In this document: positions 25,647-33,147 of the stretch, piece by piece
How the letters are laid out: every line of letters begins with the position of its first letter
Position numbering within the stretch: position 1 is the first letter of the stretch
Made by a program: the position numbers and the translations under genes
Notes under the pieces: model-generated
The model's input: the letters and a program-made list of their open reading frames with translations, nothing else
Databases searched by the model: none
What the model was told of the DNA's origin: nothing
Assembly (NCBI GenBank): GCA_937965695.1
Contig: CALCKW010000024.1
Span: 1-64,000, forward strand
Origin: an uncultured Granulosicoccaceae bacterium
GTDB taxonomy: Bacteria > Pseudomonadota > Gammaproteobacteria > CALCKW01
Direction: 5' to 3'
Length of the DNA stretch: 64,000 nucleotides

Positions 25647-26417
25647 TTAGAGACAGGCGCTGATACCACCGTCAACATATAAAACATGGCCGTTGACGAA
25701 AGTAGCTGCATCAGAGCTTAAAAAAATGCTCGCGCCAATCAATTCATCGAGCTGACCCCACCGCCCTGTTGGTGTGCGGTTTCTTAGCCAAGCGCTAAAT
25801 TCCGCATCGCTGACAAGGGCCGCATTGAGCGGTGTATCAAAGTAACCCGGCGCGATGGCATTTATATTAAGACCGAACTGCGCCCAATCAGTTGCCATGC
25901 CCTTTGTCAGGTTTCCAACGGCTCCCTTTGTCGCTGTGTAGGGCGCGATCCCGGGTCTAGCGAGCGCTGTTTGTACCGAAGCAATATTTATTATCTTGCC
26001 AGCGCCTCGTTTTATCATGCGCTGTGCGACAGCCTGACCAACATTGAAAACTGAAGCAATGTTGGTTTGCAATAACTTCTCAAACATCAGGGGGTCAAAT
26101 TCGTGCAGCGGACTCCGGTGCTGCATCCCTGCATTGTTGATCAATATATCCAAAGCACCAAATTCAGCCTCTATTTTTGTCACCGCGCTTGCAGTTGCCG
26201 CGTGATCAGTCACATCGAAAACCGCCTCGTACACGGTGGCACCCGAGTCCCGCAGTGCGGCAGCCGCTTTGTTGAGTTTTTCCGTGTCTCGACCATTCAA
26301 CACGACGGAGGCGCCAGCGTCGGCAAGCCCTTTTGCTAGCGTCAAACCGATACCCTGGGATGAGCCTGTAATTAATGCAACTTTGCCACTTAAATTGAAT
26401 AACTGAATGCCCTGCAT
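25647..26417 (-). CDS. idnO: Gluconate 5-dehydrogenase (5-ketogluconate reductase), IdnO-like
   Basis: SDR enzyme of about 256 residues that would reduce 5-keto-D-gluconate to D-gluconate. TGSSQGIG cofactor loop, NGRDTEKL (NADP-type arginine), INNAGMQHRSPLHEF (the QHR/P segment typical for gluconate 5-dehydrogenases), serine in NIASVQTALARPG, YTATK, and GYFDTPLNAALVSD with RTPTGRWG near the end. The start at 26417 is preferred to 26444 because of GGGAGAT in front. It is divergent from idnD; a perfect-half-site operator lies 49 bp upstream. Confidence 0.88.
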   Translation of the reverse strand: MQGIQLFNLSGKVALITGSSQGIGLTLAKGLADAGASVVLNGRDTEKLNKAAAALRDSGATVYEAVFDVTDHAATASAVTKIEAEFGALDILINNAGMQHRSPLHEFDPLMFEKLLQTNIASVFNVGQAVAQRMIKRGAGKIINIASVQTALARPGIAPYTATKGAVGNLTKGMATDWAQFGLNINAIAPGYFDTPLNAALVSDAEFSAWLRNRTPTGRWGQLDELIGASIFLSSDAATFVNGHVLYVDGGISACL

Positions 26418-26465
26418 TGAATGATCTCCCGATTTATAGAGCACAACAAATTGTTCTGCTAGAAT

Positions 26466-26481
26466 ATGTTATCGTTAACAT
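26466..26481. promoter_or_regulatory. LacI/GntR-type operator between idnO and idnD
   Basis: ATGTTA-TCGT-TAACAT, with both half-sites perfect inverted repeats. It lies 49 bp from idnO and 226 bp from idnD. It is the best of three related sites and sits near the likely promoters of the two dehydrogenase genes. Confidence 0.75.
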
Positions 26482-26706
26482 GCTAGACCTAATGCGGTTC
26501 AAGAGCAACTGAGAAGTAGAGTTTCTGCCTCAGTTTTAAAAAACTTCAGTGAACTGGATTGCTTTTAGCTCCTCTAGCTTTGAGGTGTAGTTAGGCAGAT
26601 GCGGTTAGAAAATTAACGCCCTCTTCGCAAAAGAGAATGCTAACGAATAGCGCACGAATCGCAGCTAAAGTCACACATAAGAATTCACTCTTCAGAGAAT
26701 ATATTA

Positions 26707-27744
26707 ATGAAAGCACTCGTCATTCATGGACCACAAGATCTTCGTATTGAAGAGCAAACCATAAATAAACCGTGTGAAAATGAGGTGCAAGTAGCAATAG
26801 CGACGGGCGGTATTTGCGGCTCCGATTTGCATTATTACAACCACGGTGGATTTGGCTCTGTGCGCCTAAAGGAACCGATGATATTAGGTCACGAAGTAGC
26901 GGGCTATGTGCAGGCACTTGGCACTGCGGTGAAAGGCCTTAAAGAAGGCGATCTGGTCGCCATCTCCCCATCTAGACCTTGCTTCGATTGTGGTTACTGT
27001 CGTGAGGCGATGCACAACCATTGCGAAAACATGCGGTTTTACGGCTCAGCGATGCCTTGGCCACATATTCAAGGGGCTTTTCGGCAGCAGATCAACGTTT
27101 TGGAATCTCAATGTGAGTTGGCAAATGGTCTCAGCAGTGGTGAAGCAGCTATGGCAGAACCTTTTGCGGTTGTGCTACATGCAACACGGAGAGCAGGAGA
27201 TCTATTAGGGAAACGTGTTTTAGTGACGGGTTGCGGCCCGATTGGAGCATTGTCGATAATCGCGGCTCGGCGAGCAGGAGCCGCGGAAATAGTAGCGACC
27301 GACCTAGAAGCCAATGCCCTTGCCTTTGCAACTGCCGTCGGAGCCGATCGCACCATTAACGTCCAGCGGGAGCCAGATGCTCTAACCACTTATAGTGAAG
27401 GCAAAGGCTACTTTGATATCTTGTATGAATGCTCTGGAGCAGCTCCTGCTCTTACTGCCGGCATAGCCGCACTGAGGCCTCGCGGTGTCATTTTGCAACT
27501 GGGATTGGGTGGTGACATGACATTGCCCATGATGCAAATCACTGCAAAGGAGTTATCGCTGAAAGGCTCTTTCAGATTTCACACTGAGTTCGCGACTGCG
27601 ATATCTCTGATGCGCTCTAAGCTTGTCGAAATGAAACCGCTAATCACTCATACGTTATCGATGGAAGCAGCTGATGAAGCATTTAAAATCGCGAACGATC
27701 GCAGCGTTGCGATGAAAGTACACATTGCTTTCAACCAACAGTGA
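26707..27744 (+). CDS. idnD: L-idonate 5-dehydrogenase
   Basis: Zinc-dependent medium-chain alcohol dehydrogenase of 345 residues that would oxidise L-idonate to 5-ketogluconate. Catalytic zinc ligands Cys37 (GGICGSDLHYYNHGG) and His62-Glu63 (LGHEVAG). Structural zinc cysteines at 92, 95, 98 and 106 (PCFDCGYCREAMHNHC). Rossmann motif VTGCGPIGAL. The DLHYYNHGGFG and NMRFYGSAM segments are typical for idonate dehydrogenases. It is divergent from idnO and shares the 26466 operator region. Confidence 0.92.
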   Translation: MKALVIHGPQDLRIEEQTINKPCENEVQVAIATGGICGSDLHYYNHGGFGSVRLKEPMILGHEVAGYVQALGTAVKGLKEGDLVAISPSRPCFDCGYCREAMHNHCENMRFYGSAMPWPHIQGAFRQQINVLESQCELANGLSSGEAAMAEPFAVVLHATRRAGDLLGKRVLVTGCGPIGALSIIAARRAGAAEIVATDLEANALAFATAVGADRTINVQREPDALTTYSEGKGYFDILYECSGAAPALTAGIAALRPRGVILQLGLGGDMTLPMMQITAKELSLKGSFRFHTEFATAISLMRSKLVEMKPLITHTLSMEAADEAFKIANDRSVAMKVHIAFNQQ

Positions 27745-27946
27745 TTACTTTTCTTTCTAGAGGGGACTTTTTCCAGAGGGAAGTTAATGAGTGCCAAGGA
27801 AGACCCCAGCATTTTAACCCAGACTTTCTCATCACAGAGTTCGACTGCTAATTTAGCCGCAATGGTCCAAAGCTCTTTATTCCATTCTGGGCACCAGCCA
27901 TATATTTGCTGATGCCCAGTTGCTACTTACCTAAAGCCGAACTTGA

Positions 27947-28480
27947 TCAATTAGCTTCGTTTGCTTCAAGATACGCTGGCACAGAAAACACGTAGTCGGA
28001 CTGATTCAGCGCGTTCGCAATCGTGTGACATGCAACACAATCAGGTTTGGCAATCGTTTGTTGCACTTTGCCGGTATAGCCCAAAGCCCAATTCCAGTCG
28101 TCTGAGTTTTGACCTTCATTGTCAGCCACTTTCAGACTGATTGTGTGCGCTGCACCTTTTCCCGATTCCCATGCTGCTTTATCTTTAAACTGCTCTTTGA
28201 CAATCACCGTCCCAACTGGAAAGTCATACGGCCCTTCGCCAGTGATCATGGCGAGTCCAGTTTCGTTAACGTACACATCGCGGTACCCTTCTGGGCCCAT
28301 GTGCACACCCCCTAGTCCTTGTGTATTACCTGTTGAAGGTTTTTCCGTTATTTTTGTCCAATTCTTGTAATCAGCCCAACGTGGATCAGGTTTTCCCAAA
28401 CCCGGTATGCTGGCACAGCCGGCGACAAATATTCCACCAAGCAGAACAAGTCCCATTGATCGAGTTGCATTTAGCTTCAT
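27947..28480 (-). CDS. Cytochrome P460-like lipoprotein
   Basis: Probable membrane-anchored periplasmic c-type haem protein of 177 residues. The lipobox is FVAGC (Cys22). The P460-like domain includes YRDVYVNETG, FPVGTVIVKEQFKD, SDDWNWALGYTG and a single haem-binding CVACH at residues 148-152. Family members oxidise hydroxylamine or similar small nitrogen compounds, or are of unknown role. The lysine cross-link of true P460 cannot be judged from sequence. It is monocistronic, surrounded by non-coding stretches. Confidence 0.8.
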   Translation of the reverse strand: MKLNATRSMGLVLLGGIFVAGCASIPGLGKPDPRWADYKNWTKITEKPSTGNTQGLGGVHMGPEGYRDVYVNETGLAMITGEGPYDFPVGTVIVKEQFKDKAAWESGKGAAHTISLKVADNEGQNSDDWNWALGYTGKVQQTIAKPDCVACHTIANALNQSDYVFSVPAYLEANEAN

Positions 28481-29039
28481 GTAATTCTCCTAATACTGAG
28501 GTGCGATGACCTCATATTTTTCCGAAGTAATTTCTAATTGCTGGCAACCGAAGAAAGGCCCCGCCAATCAGACACAATAATTTTTGGGCGTCCAGCGCAA
28601 TAACAATGAGCAAGGCACCACGTCGAACACACACTTTGTAAAAGCAGGTCGCCTGCAAATCACTTTTCGTCAGCAGCATCGAGCACGACCTAATAACCAG
28701 CTAAAATTCTAGTAGCTCGCTTCCGGTGGTCTCTATCTATGAGAATAGCTCGTCTTTTCCTCGTTACCAAATACCAGCAAACAGTCAAATCGCTGGCACT
28801 TTTGCCCAGTTAACCTAAATCGTACTACGCATAGCGTTACCTATTGCTCCATCAATGTATATACGCAACAACCGAAGTGACTGGTCGCTTCGTCTATTAA
28901 GGGGCAGATAACAAAACAACTTTTCTCATTCGAAGACAGGCAGTGCTGTCTCGTGCTTGCATGTCGCTTGATTGAAGTGCCTACCTCACGTAACGTCGAA
29001 CAATTACGCCACCAACAATAGAACATTCTAGAGGCAGAT
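28481..29039. other. 559-bp gap, no gene recognised
   Basis: Lies between the P460-like gene and a divergent SDR gene. Short frames only, none with protein-like composition or a ribosome binding site. No hairpin with a T-run noted. Confidence 0.5.
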
Positions 29040-29819
29040 ATGGATTTAGGAATAAAAGGTAAAACTGCGATAATTTGCGCGGGATCTCGCGGGTTAGGTA
29101 GAGGCTGCGCCGAAGCATTGGCGGCCGAAGGTGTAAACCTAGTTATCAACGGTCGGAATGTCGAAACCTTAGAGCTCACTGCCGCGGCCCTGCGCGATGC
29201 TCACGGAGTCGACGTAACCGCAATCGCCGCTGATATAGGCACAGAAAAAGGTCGTTCCGCTGTATTATCAGCCTGTTCTGCACCAGATATATTGGTCAAC
29301 AACAACGGTGGCCCTCCTCCTGGGCTCTGGTCCGATTGGGGCCGTGAGGATTGGCTCAGCGCCGTAGAACAAAACATGATCACACCAATCATGATGATTA
29401 ACGCGGTACTCCCAGGCATGATGGAACGCAAATGGGGGCGCATTGTTAATATTACCTCTCAATCCGTTAAGTCACCTATTCCTGTGCTCGGGTTATCCAA
29501 TGGCGCACGCGCTGGCCTCACTGGATTTGTGGGTGGAACAGCTAGGCAAGTTGCTAGCTCAGGTGTCACGATTAACAACCTGCTACCTGGCATCCACGAC
29601 ACAGATCGAGCGACTGCCCTGGATGCAGGTGTCGCCAAAGCGCAGAGCGTCAGCCCGGAAGACGCACGTCGCCAACGCGAAGCGACCATTCCCACTAAAC
29701 GTTATGGAACCGCGAGCGAGTTTGGCTCCACCTGCGCTTTCATGTGTTCAGAACACGCAGGCTATATGGTTGGACAGAACGTCTTGCTCGATGGTGGCTC
29801 ATATAACGCCACGATGTAA
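29040..29819 (+). CDS. SDR-fold protein lacking the catalytic Tyr-Lys pair
   Basis: 259-residue Rossmann protein of the SDR superfamily. The cofactor loop is CAGSRGLGRG. The usual NNAG is replaced by NNNGGPPPG (residues 88-95). Where YxxxK is expected (153/157, spaced from Ser140) the protein reads SNGAR, so both the tyrosine and the lysine are changed. The C-terminal VGQNVLLDGGSYNATM is normal for SDRs. A group of proteins with a GGPPPG loop and changed active site exists, commonly called 3-oxoacyl-ACP reductase-like, so the change is probably old and not decay. Followed by the DMT transporter gene, probably in one operon. Confidence 0.85.
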   Translation: MDLGIKGKTAIICAGSRGLGRGCAEALAAEGVNLVINGRNVETLELTAAALRDAHGVDVTAIAADIGTEKGRSAVLSACSAPDILVNNNGGPPPGLWSDWGREDWLSAVEQNMITPIMMINAVLPGMMERKWGRIVNITSQSVKSPIPVLGLSNGARAGLTGFVGGTARQVASSGVTINNLLPGIHDTDRATALDAGVAKAQSVSPEDARRQREATIPTKRYGTASEFGSTCAFMCSEHAGYMVGQNVLLDGGSYNATM

Positions 29820-29861
29820 CACCTAAGCAAGCAGAACAACAAGGCAAGCAAGGAAAGTTGG

Positions 29862-30746
29862 ATGAATCCATCAACGGTTCGCGGCATGTGGCTGATGGCC
29901 TTGGCTATTTTTGTATTAGCCTGTATGGATGTTCTCGCCAAAATTCTGATAGAAAACAATGTCCACACGGTGACCATTCTGTCGATCAGAAGCGTTATTA
30001 TCACCGTGGCCTTATTAGGCACTCTTGGTTTTCAGGGAAAGCTGAGCAAACTGCGCACCAAACGCTTAGGTGCGCACATCTTGCGTGGCATGGTGGGATT
30101 GACAGCAGTGGGTGGTTTCTTTGCATCGCTCGAGTATTTACCGTTAGCAGACGCAGTTGTTGTTTTTTTTACCGGAACACTGTTTGTAGCTGTCGCCTCA
30201 GTTGCTGTGCTTAAAGAGCGTTTTGGCATGCACCGCTGGCTTGCAATTTTGGCGGGTTATGTCGGTGTAGCCATTGCTATAAATCCAGGATTTGAGGAAC
30301 TCTCAGTCGGGTATATTCTGGCACTCGTGGGCAGTCTCAGTTATGCGGGATTGTTTATCTCTGGAAAAATCATGTCGAAAACTGAATCGACGACAAGCTT
30401 AGTTTTTTACTTTAATACCGGGCTTGGCATAATTGCACTGTGTATTTTACCGTTTGTTTGGCAACCCATCACGCTTAAATTATGGGCGTTGATTTTTGGA
30501 GTAGCCATGCTAGCGCTGGCAGGTCACCTGGCTATTACCCAAGCTTTTAGCAGTAGAGAAGCATCGCTGCTTGCGCCTATCGAGTACACGGCATTGTTAT
30601 GGGCTGTCACTTTCGACTACGTCATCTGGGCGCATACGCCCGCCAGCCACACCTTGTGGGGTGGCGCAGTTGTGGTTGTTAGTGGTTTATATTTCCTCTA
30701 CCGTGAGCGGCAGAATTCTACACCACCTAGTCACGAAGCACTGTAG
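29862..30746 (+). CDS. DMT superfamily transporter (EamA)
   Basis: Inner-membrane protein of 294 residues with about ten hydrophobic helices arranged as two EamA repeats (first around MALAIFVLACMDVLAKIL, second around YILALVGSLSYAGLFISGK). A good AAGGAAAG site lies before the ATG. The gap to the SDR gene is 42 bp, which suggests cotranscription. Substrate unknown. Confidence 0.88.
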   Translation: MNPSTVRGMWLMALAIFVLACMDVLAKILIENNVHTVTILSIRSVIITVALLGTLGFQGKLSKLRTKRLGAHILRGMVGLTAVGGFFASLEYLPLADAVVVFFTGTLFVAVASVAVLKERFGMHRWLAILAGYVGVAIAINPGFEELSVGYILALVGSLSYAGLFISGKIMSKTESTTSLVFYFNTGLGIIALCILPFVWQPITLKLWALIFGVAMLALAGHLAITQAFSSREASLLAPIEYTALLWAVTFDYVIWAHTPASHTLWGGAVVVVSGLYFLYRERQNSTPPSHEAL

Positions 30747-30804
30747 CGGTGCTGGCAGCGGTTAAATTTTACGGGAAAAAATCAGTTGAGACTTTGTGCT
30801 TTGT

Positions 30805-30850
30805 AAAAATCGAAAAATCGAAAAATCGAAAAATCGAAAAATCGAAAAAT
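30805..30850. repeat. 8-bp tandem repeat CGAAAAAT
   Basis: Five perfect copies (30811-30850) preceded by a partial AAAAAT. It lies in the 103-bp convergent gap, ending at the stop codon of the DUF3429 gene. The 8-bp unit implies slippage-prone non-coding DNA. Confidence 0.92.
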
Positions 30851-31311
30851 CAACCAGCAAGTCGTAACAACAGTATAAAGTGTAAAGCGCAGACAATAAC
30901 TGATAGGCGCATCCGAAGAACTCGATACCAAGATTGCTGCTTGTCGCCTAATCCGCGTTTTTCAACGAAGTAGTTGATGCCATGGCCGATAAACAACAAA
31001 ACTAAAGACCACGCTAGACTGCCCGAGAAAATCAGCATCAATGCTGCCCAAATGAGCAAAGCCACCCCTGCACAATATATAATTACAGGCCAATAGCTTC
31101 TCTTTATAGAGGCATTCAAAAGTACTTGCCCCCAAAAACTTCCAGCCATAAATGCAAGGATAACTGCACTGTACGAGACGAACGCAGTCGTCGGCAAAGC
31201 CGATTTTTGCATCCAAGCAAATACCAGCGCCACAACAAGTGGTATTGCCCCTGCCCAAGTTAATTGCATCATTAGCTTGTGGTCAGAGTTGAGTGCAGTT
31301 TCTCCGCTCAT
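30850..31311 (-). CDS. DUF3429 membrane protein
   Basis: 153-residue membrane protein with about five hydrophobic helices. The DUF3429 pattern is visible: LTWAGAIPLVVALVFAW, FVSYSAVILAFMAGSFWG, and YWPVIIYCAGVALLIWAALM. Function unknown. It stops at the tandem repeat and starts 16 bp after ruvA, so it may be read from the ruvCA transcript. Confidence 0.85.
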   Translation of the reverse strand: MSGETALNSDHKLMMQLTWAGAIPLVVALVFAWMQKSALPTTAFVSYSAVILAFMAGSFWGQVLLNASIKRSYWPVIIYCAGVALLIWAALMLIFSGSLAWSLVLLFIGHGINYFVEKRGLGDKQQSWYRVLRMRLSVIVCALHFILLLRLAG

Positions 31312-31327
31312 ATACGCATCCTAGCCG

Positions 31328-31927
31328 TTATCGGCGAACGCTGCTTCGCAAAGCGAGCTTTATCAAATCTTCTACACTCGTGGCATCAGCAGAAAATGCT
31401 TTGGCCATCTTCAAGGCCTCCGCAGGTTTATAGCCTAATGCTTCAAGGGCTGCACACGCTTCATTCAACACATTTCGCTCACTACCGTGCGATGCACTTT
31501 GTGCCGACAGGGGTAGACTTAGATTTTTTTCAACTTTATCACGCAGTTCAATCACTAAACGCTCGGCAGTCTTTTTACCGATTCCTGGCAAACGCGCCAG
31601 AGCCACGGCGTCTCCGGCCTGCACACTGTTCGCAAATTCTTCCACAGACATTCCCGATAAAACAACAAGCGCTACCTTTGGTCCGATACCACTCACTTTT
31701 ATCAACGCGCGAAAAAGCTCTCGTTCGCTGTCAGAAGCGAAGCCATACAACAGCTGCGCGTCCTCTCGCACCACCATGTGGGTTAACAAAACAATTTTTT
31801 TGCCGAGCTCGGGCAAGTTGTAAAATGTAGACATTGGCGCATCGACTTCATAGCCAACCCCCCCTACATCGATAAGCAAATTAGGTGGTGTTTTGGATAA
31901 CAACCGCCCCTCTAGACGTGCAATCAT
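31328..31927 (-). CDS. ruvA: Holliday junction DNA-binding protein RuvA
   Basis: 199 residues, normal. OB-fold N-terminal domain (MIARLEGRLLSKTPPNLLIDVGGVGYEVDAP, shown in part), double helix-hairpin-helix (LIKVSGIGPKVAL and LARLPGIGKKTAERLVIEL), and C-terminal domain III that binds RuvB (AALEALGYKPAEALKMAKAF). It follows ruvC by 20 bp. ruvB, its functional partner and normal next gene, is about 16 kb downstream on the same strand. Confidence 0.97.
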   Translation of the reverse strand: MIARLEGRLLSKTPPNLLIDVGGVGYEVDAPMSTFYNLPELGKKIVLLTHMVVREDAQLLYGFASDSERELFRALIKVSGIGPKVALVVLSGMSVEEFANSVQAGDAVALARLPGIGKKTAERLVIELRDKVEKNLSLPLSAQSASHGSERNVLNEACAALEALGYKPAEALKMAKAFSADATSVEDLIKLALRSSVRR

Positions 31928-31947
31928 GAAAGTTCTCGAGTAATTAT

Positions 31948-32454
31948 TTAGGCTCTCGCTTTTAGCTCAGCGAGCAACAACCTGCTGGTACGCAAATGTG
32001 CATGACAAAGCGCTATAGCCAACCCATCGGCTGCATCAGCCTGCAATTTGGTGCCACGAATATTTAGTAGCAGTGGCACCATGTGTTGAATCTGAGCCTT
32101 ATCAGCACCGCCTTTCCCTACGACAGATTGCTTGACTAACTTGGCGGCGTATTCGTGTACTGGCAACCCAGAGATCGCCGCTGCGCACATGGCTGCCCCA
32201 CGGGCCTGACCCAATTTAAGAGCTGACTGAGCATTTTTAGCCATGAAAACTTGCTCTATACCTGCTTCAACAGGTTGGTGCTCTTCAATAATTTGTTGAA
32301 TGCGGTAATAAATGTGGGCGAGTTTTTCTCCGAGATCAGCACCTTCCACCTTGATGTGACCATGCGCTACATGCACATTGCGGCGACCATCGGAATCAAT
32401 AACACCATATCCGGTGATGCGGGAGCCTGGATCTATACCAAGAATTCGAATCAA
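31948..32454 (-). CDS. ruvC: Crossover junction endodeoxyribonuclease RuvC
   Basis: 168 residues. Resolves Holliday junctions. The acidic catalytic residues lie in ILGIDPGSRITGYG, AGIEQVFM and DAADGLAIALCHAH. It is the first gene of the ruvC-ruvA pair. The 153-bp upstream gap contains a perfect LexA box. yebC, frequent before ruvC in related bacteria, is absent; nudB occupies the place. Confidence 0.97.
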   Translation of the reverse strand: MIRILGIDPGSRITGYGVIDSDGRRNVHVAHGHIKVEGADLGEKLAHIYYRIQQIIEEHQPVEAGIEQVFMAKNAQSALKLGQARGAAMCAAAISGLPVHEYAAKLVKQSVVGKGGADKAQIQHMVPLLLNIRGTKLQADAADGLAIALCHAHLRTSRLLLAELKARA

Positions 32455-32527
32455 TTGTGGTCGCTCTTAAAAAGGTGTATCTGCATGACTATAGACGTCT
32501 TATGTGGCGACTATTCAAGGAGAAATA

Positions 32528-32547
32528 AACTGTCATTTTAAACAGTA
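32528..32547 (-). promoter_or_regulatory. LexA (SOS) box upstream of ruvCA
   Basis: AACTGT-CATTTTAA-ACAGTA contains the perfect core CTGT-N8-ACAG (32530-32545). It lies about 75-90 bp before the ruvC ATG in a 153-bp gap, consistent with SOS control of the ruv genes. Confidence 0.8.
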
Positions 32548-32607
32548 TAGCACGCATCTACTTGGCGGCCTCGCAGCAACTAATACCTCGTCCGCAAGAA
32601 CAAAGAC

Positions 32608-33075
32608 TTAGCTATTTTGCAGAAAACCAGTGTCGTCGTCTCGAACACCAACCAATTGCATGACCGCCTCACGGTTACTCGAGGACCAAATGCGCTCTAA
32701 AGCTTCGTGTTTGGGCAGCCATTCGTAAGCGGTATGCTCATCTTCCGCCAATCTAATCTCTGTTGGTTGAGGCAGCAAACATTGAAACAGATGCTCGGTA
32801 TTCCAGCGTGTACCCGGTGCGTAACGATGCAGGGCGGCTTGTCTGATTTCAAAACGTGTCGATAAATGACAAGACTGGACAGAATGGGTCAATCCCGTCT
32901 CCTCAAACAATTCACGTTGGGCGGCTTGTTCAGGCAGCTCACCAGGCTCGAGGCTTCCTGTCATCGACTGCCAAAAAGCCTCGCGGCCTACACCCTTGCG
33001 TTGCATTACCAAGACTTTTGCGTCAACCGAATGAATAACGACCAACACAGACTCAGGGCGTTTATAAGCCACCAT
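32608..33075 (-). CDS. nudB: Dihydroneopterin triphosphate diphosphatase NudB
   Basis: Nudix hydrolase of about 155 residues, for folate synthesis. The Nudix box is complete: GSLEPGELPEQAAQRELFEE followed by TGL. KRPESVLVVIHS at the start, FWQSMTGS and HRYAPGTRWNTEHLF match NudB rather than other Nudix enzymes. The start at 33075 is chosen over 33093 because AGGGGA precedes it and the N-terminus fits the family. It follows aspS by about 70 bp. Confidence 0.92.
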   Translation of the reverse strand: MVAYKRPESVLVVIHSVDAKVLVMQRKGVGREAFWQSMTGSLEPGELPEQAAQRELFEETGLTHSVQSCHLSTRFEIRQAALHRYAPGTRWNTEHLFQCLLPQPTEIRLAEDEHTAYEWLPKHEALERIWSSSNREAVMQLVGVRDDDTGFLQNS

Positions 33076-33147
33076 ATATTCCCCTGCAATCATTAACTTA
33101 AGCTCAGCGAAAAGAGCCGGAAAGCCCAGCTCTCGTCGTCGACCTTC

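Noticed and set aside
28841..29179. 112-codon minus-strand frame before the SDR gene
   Set aside because: Overlaps the start of a clear SDR gene on the other strand and shows no domain or signal.
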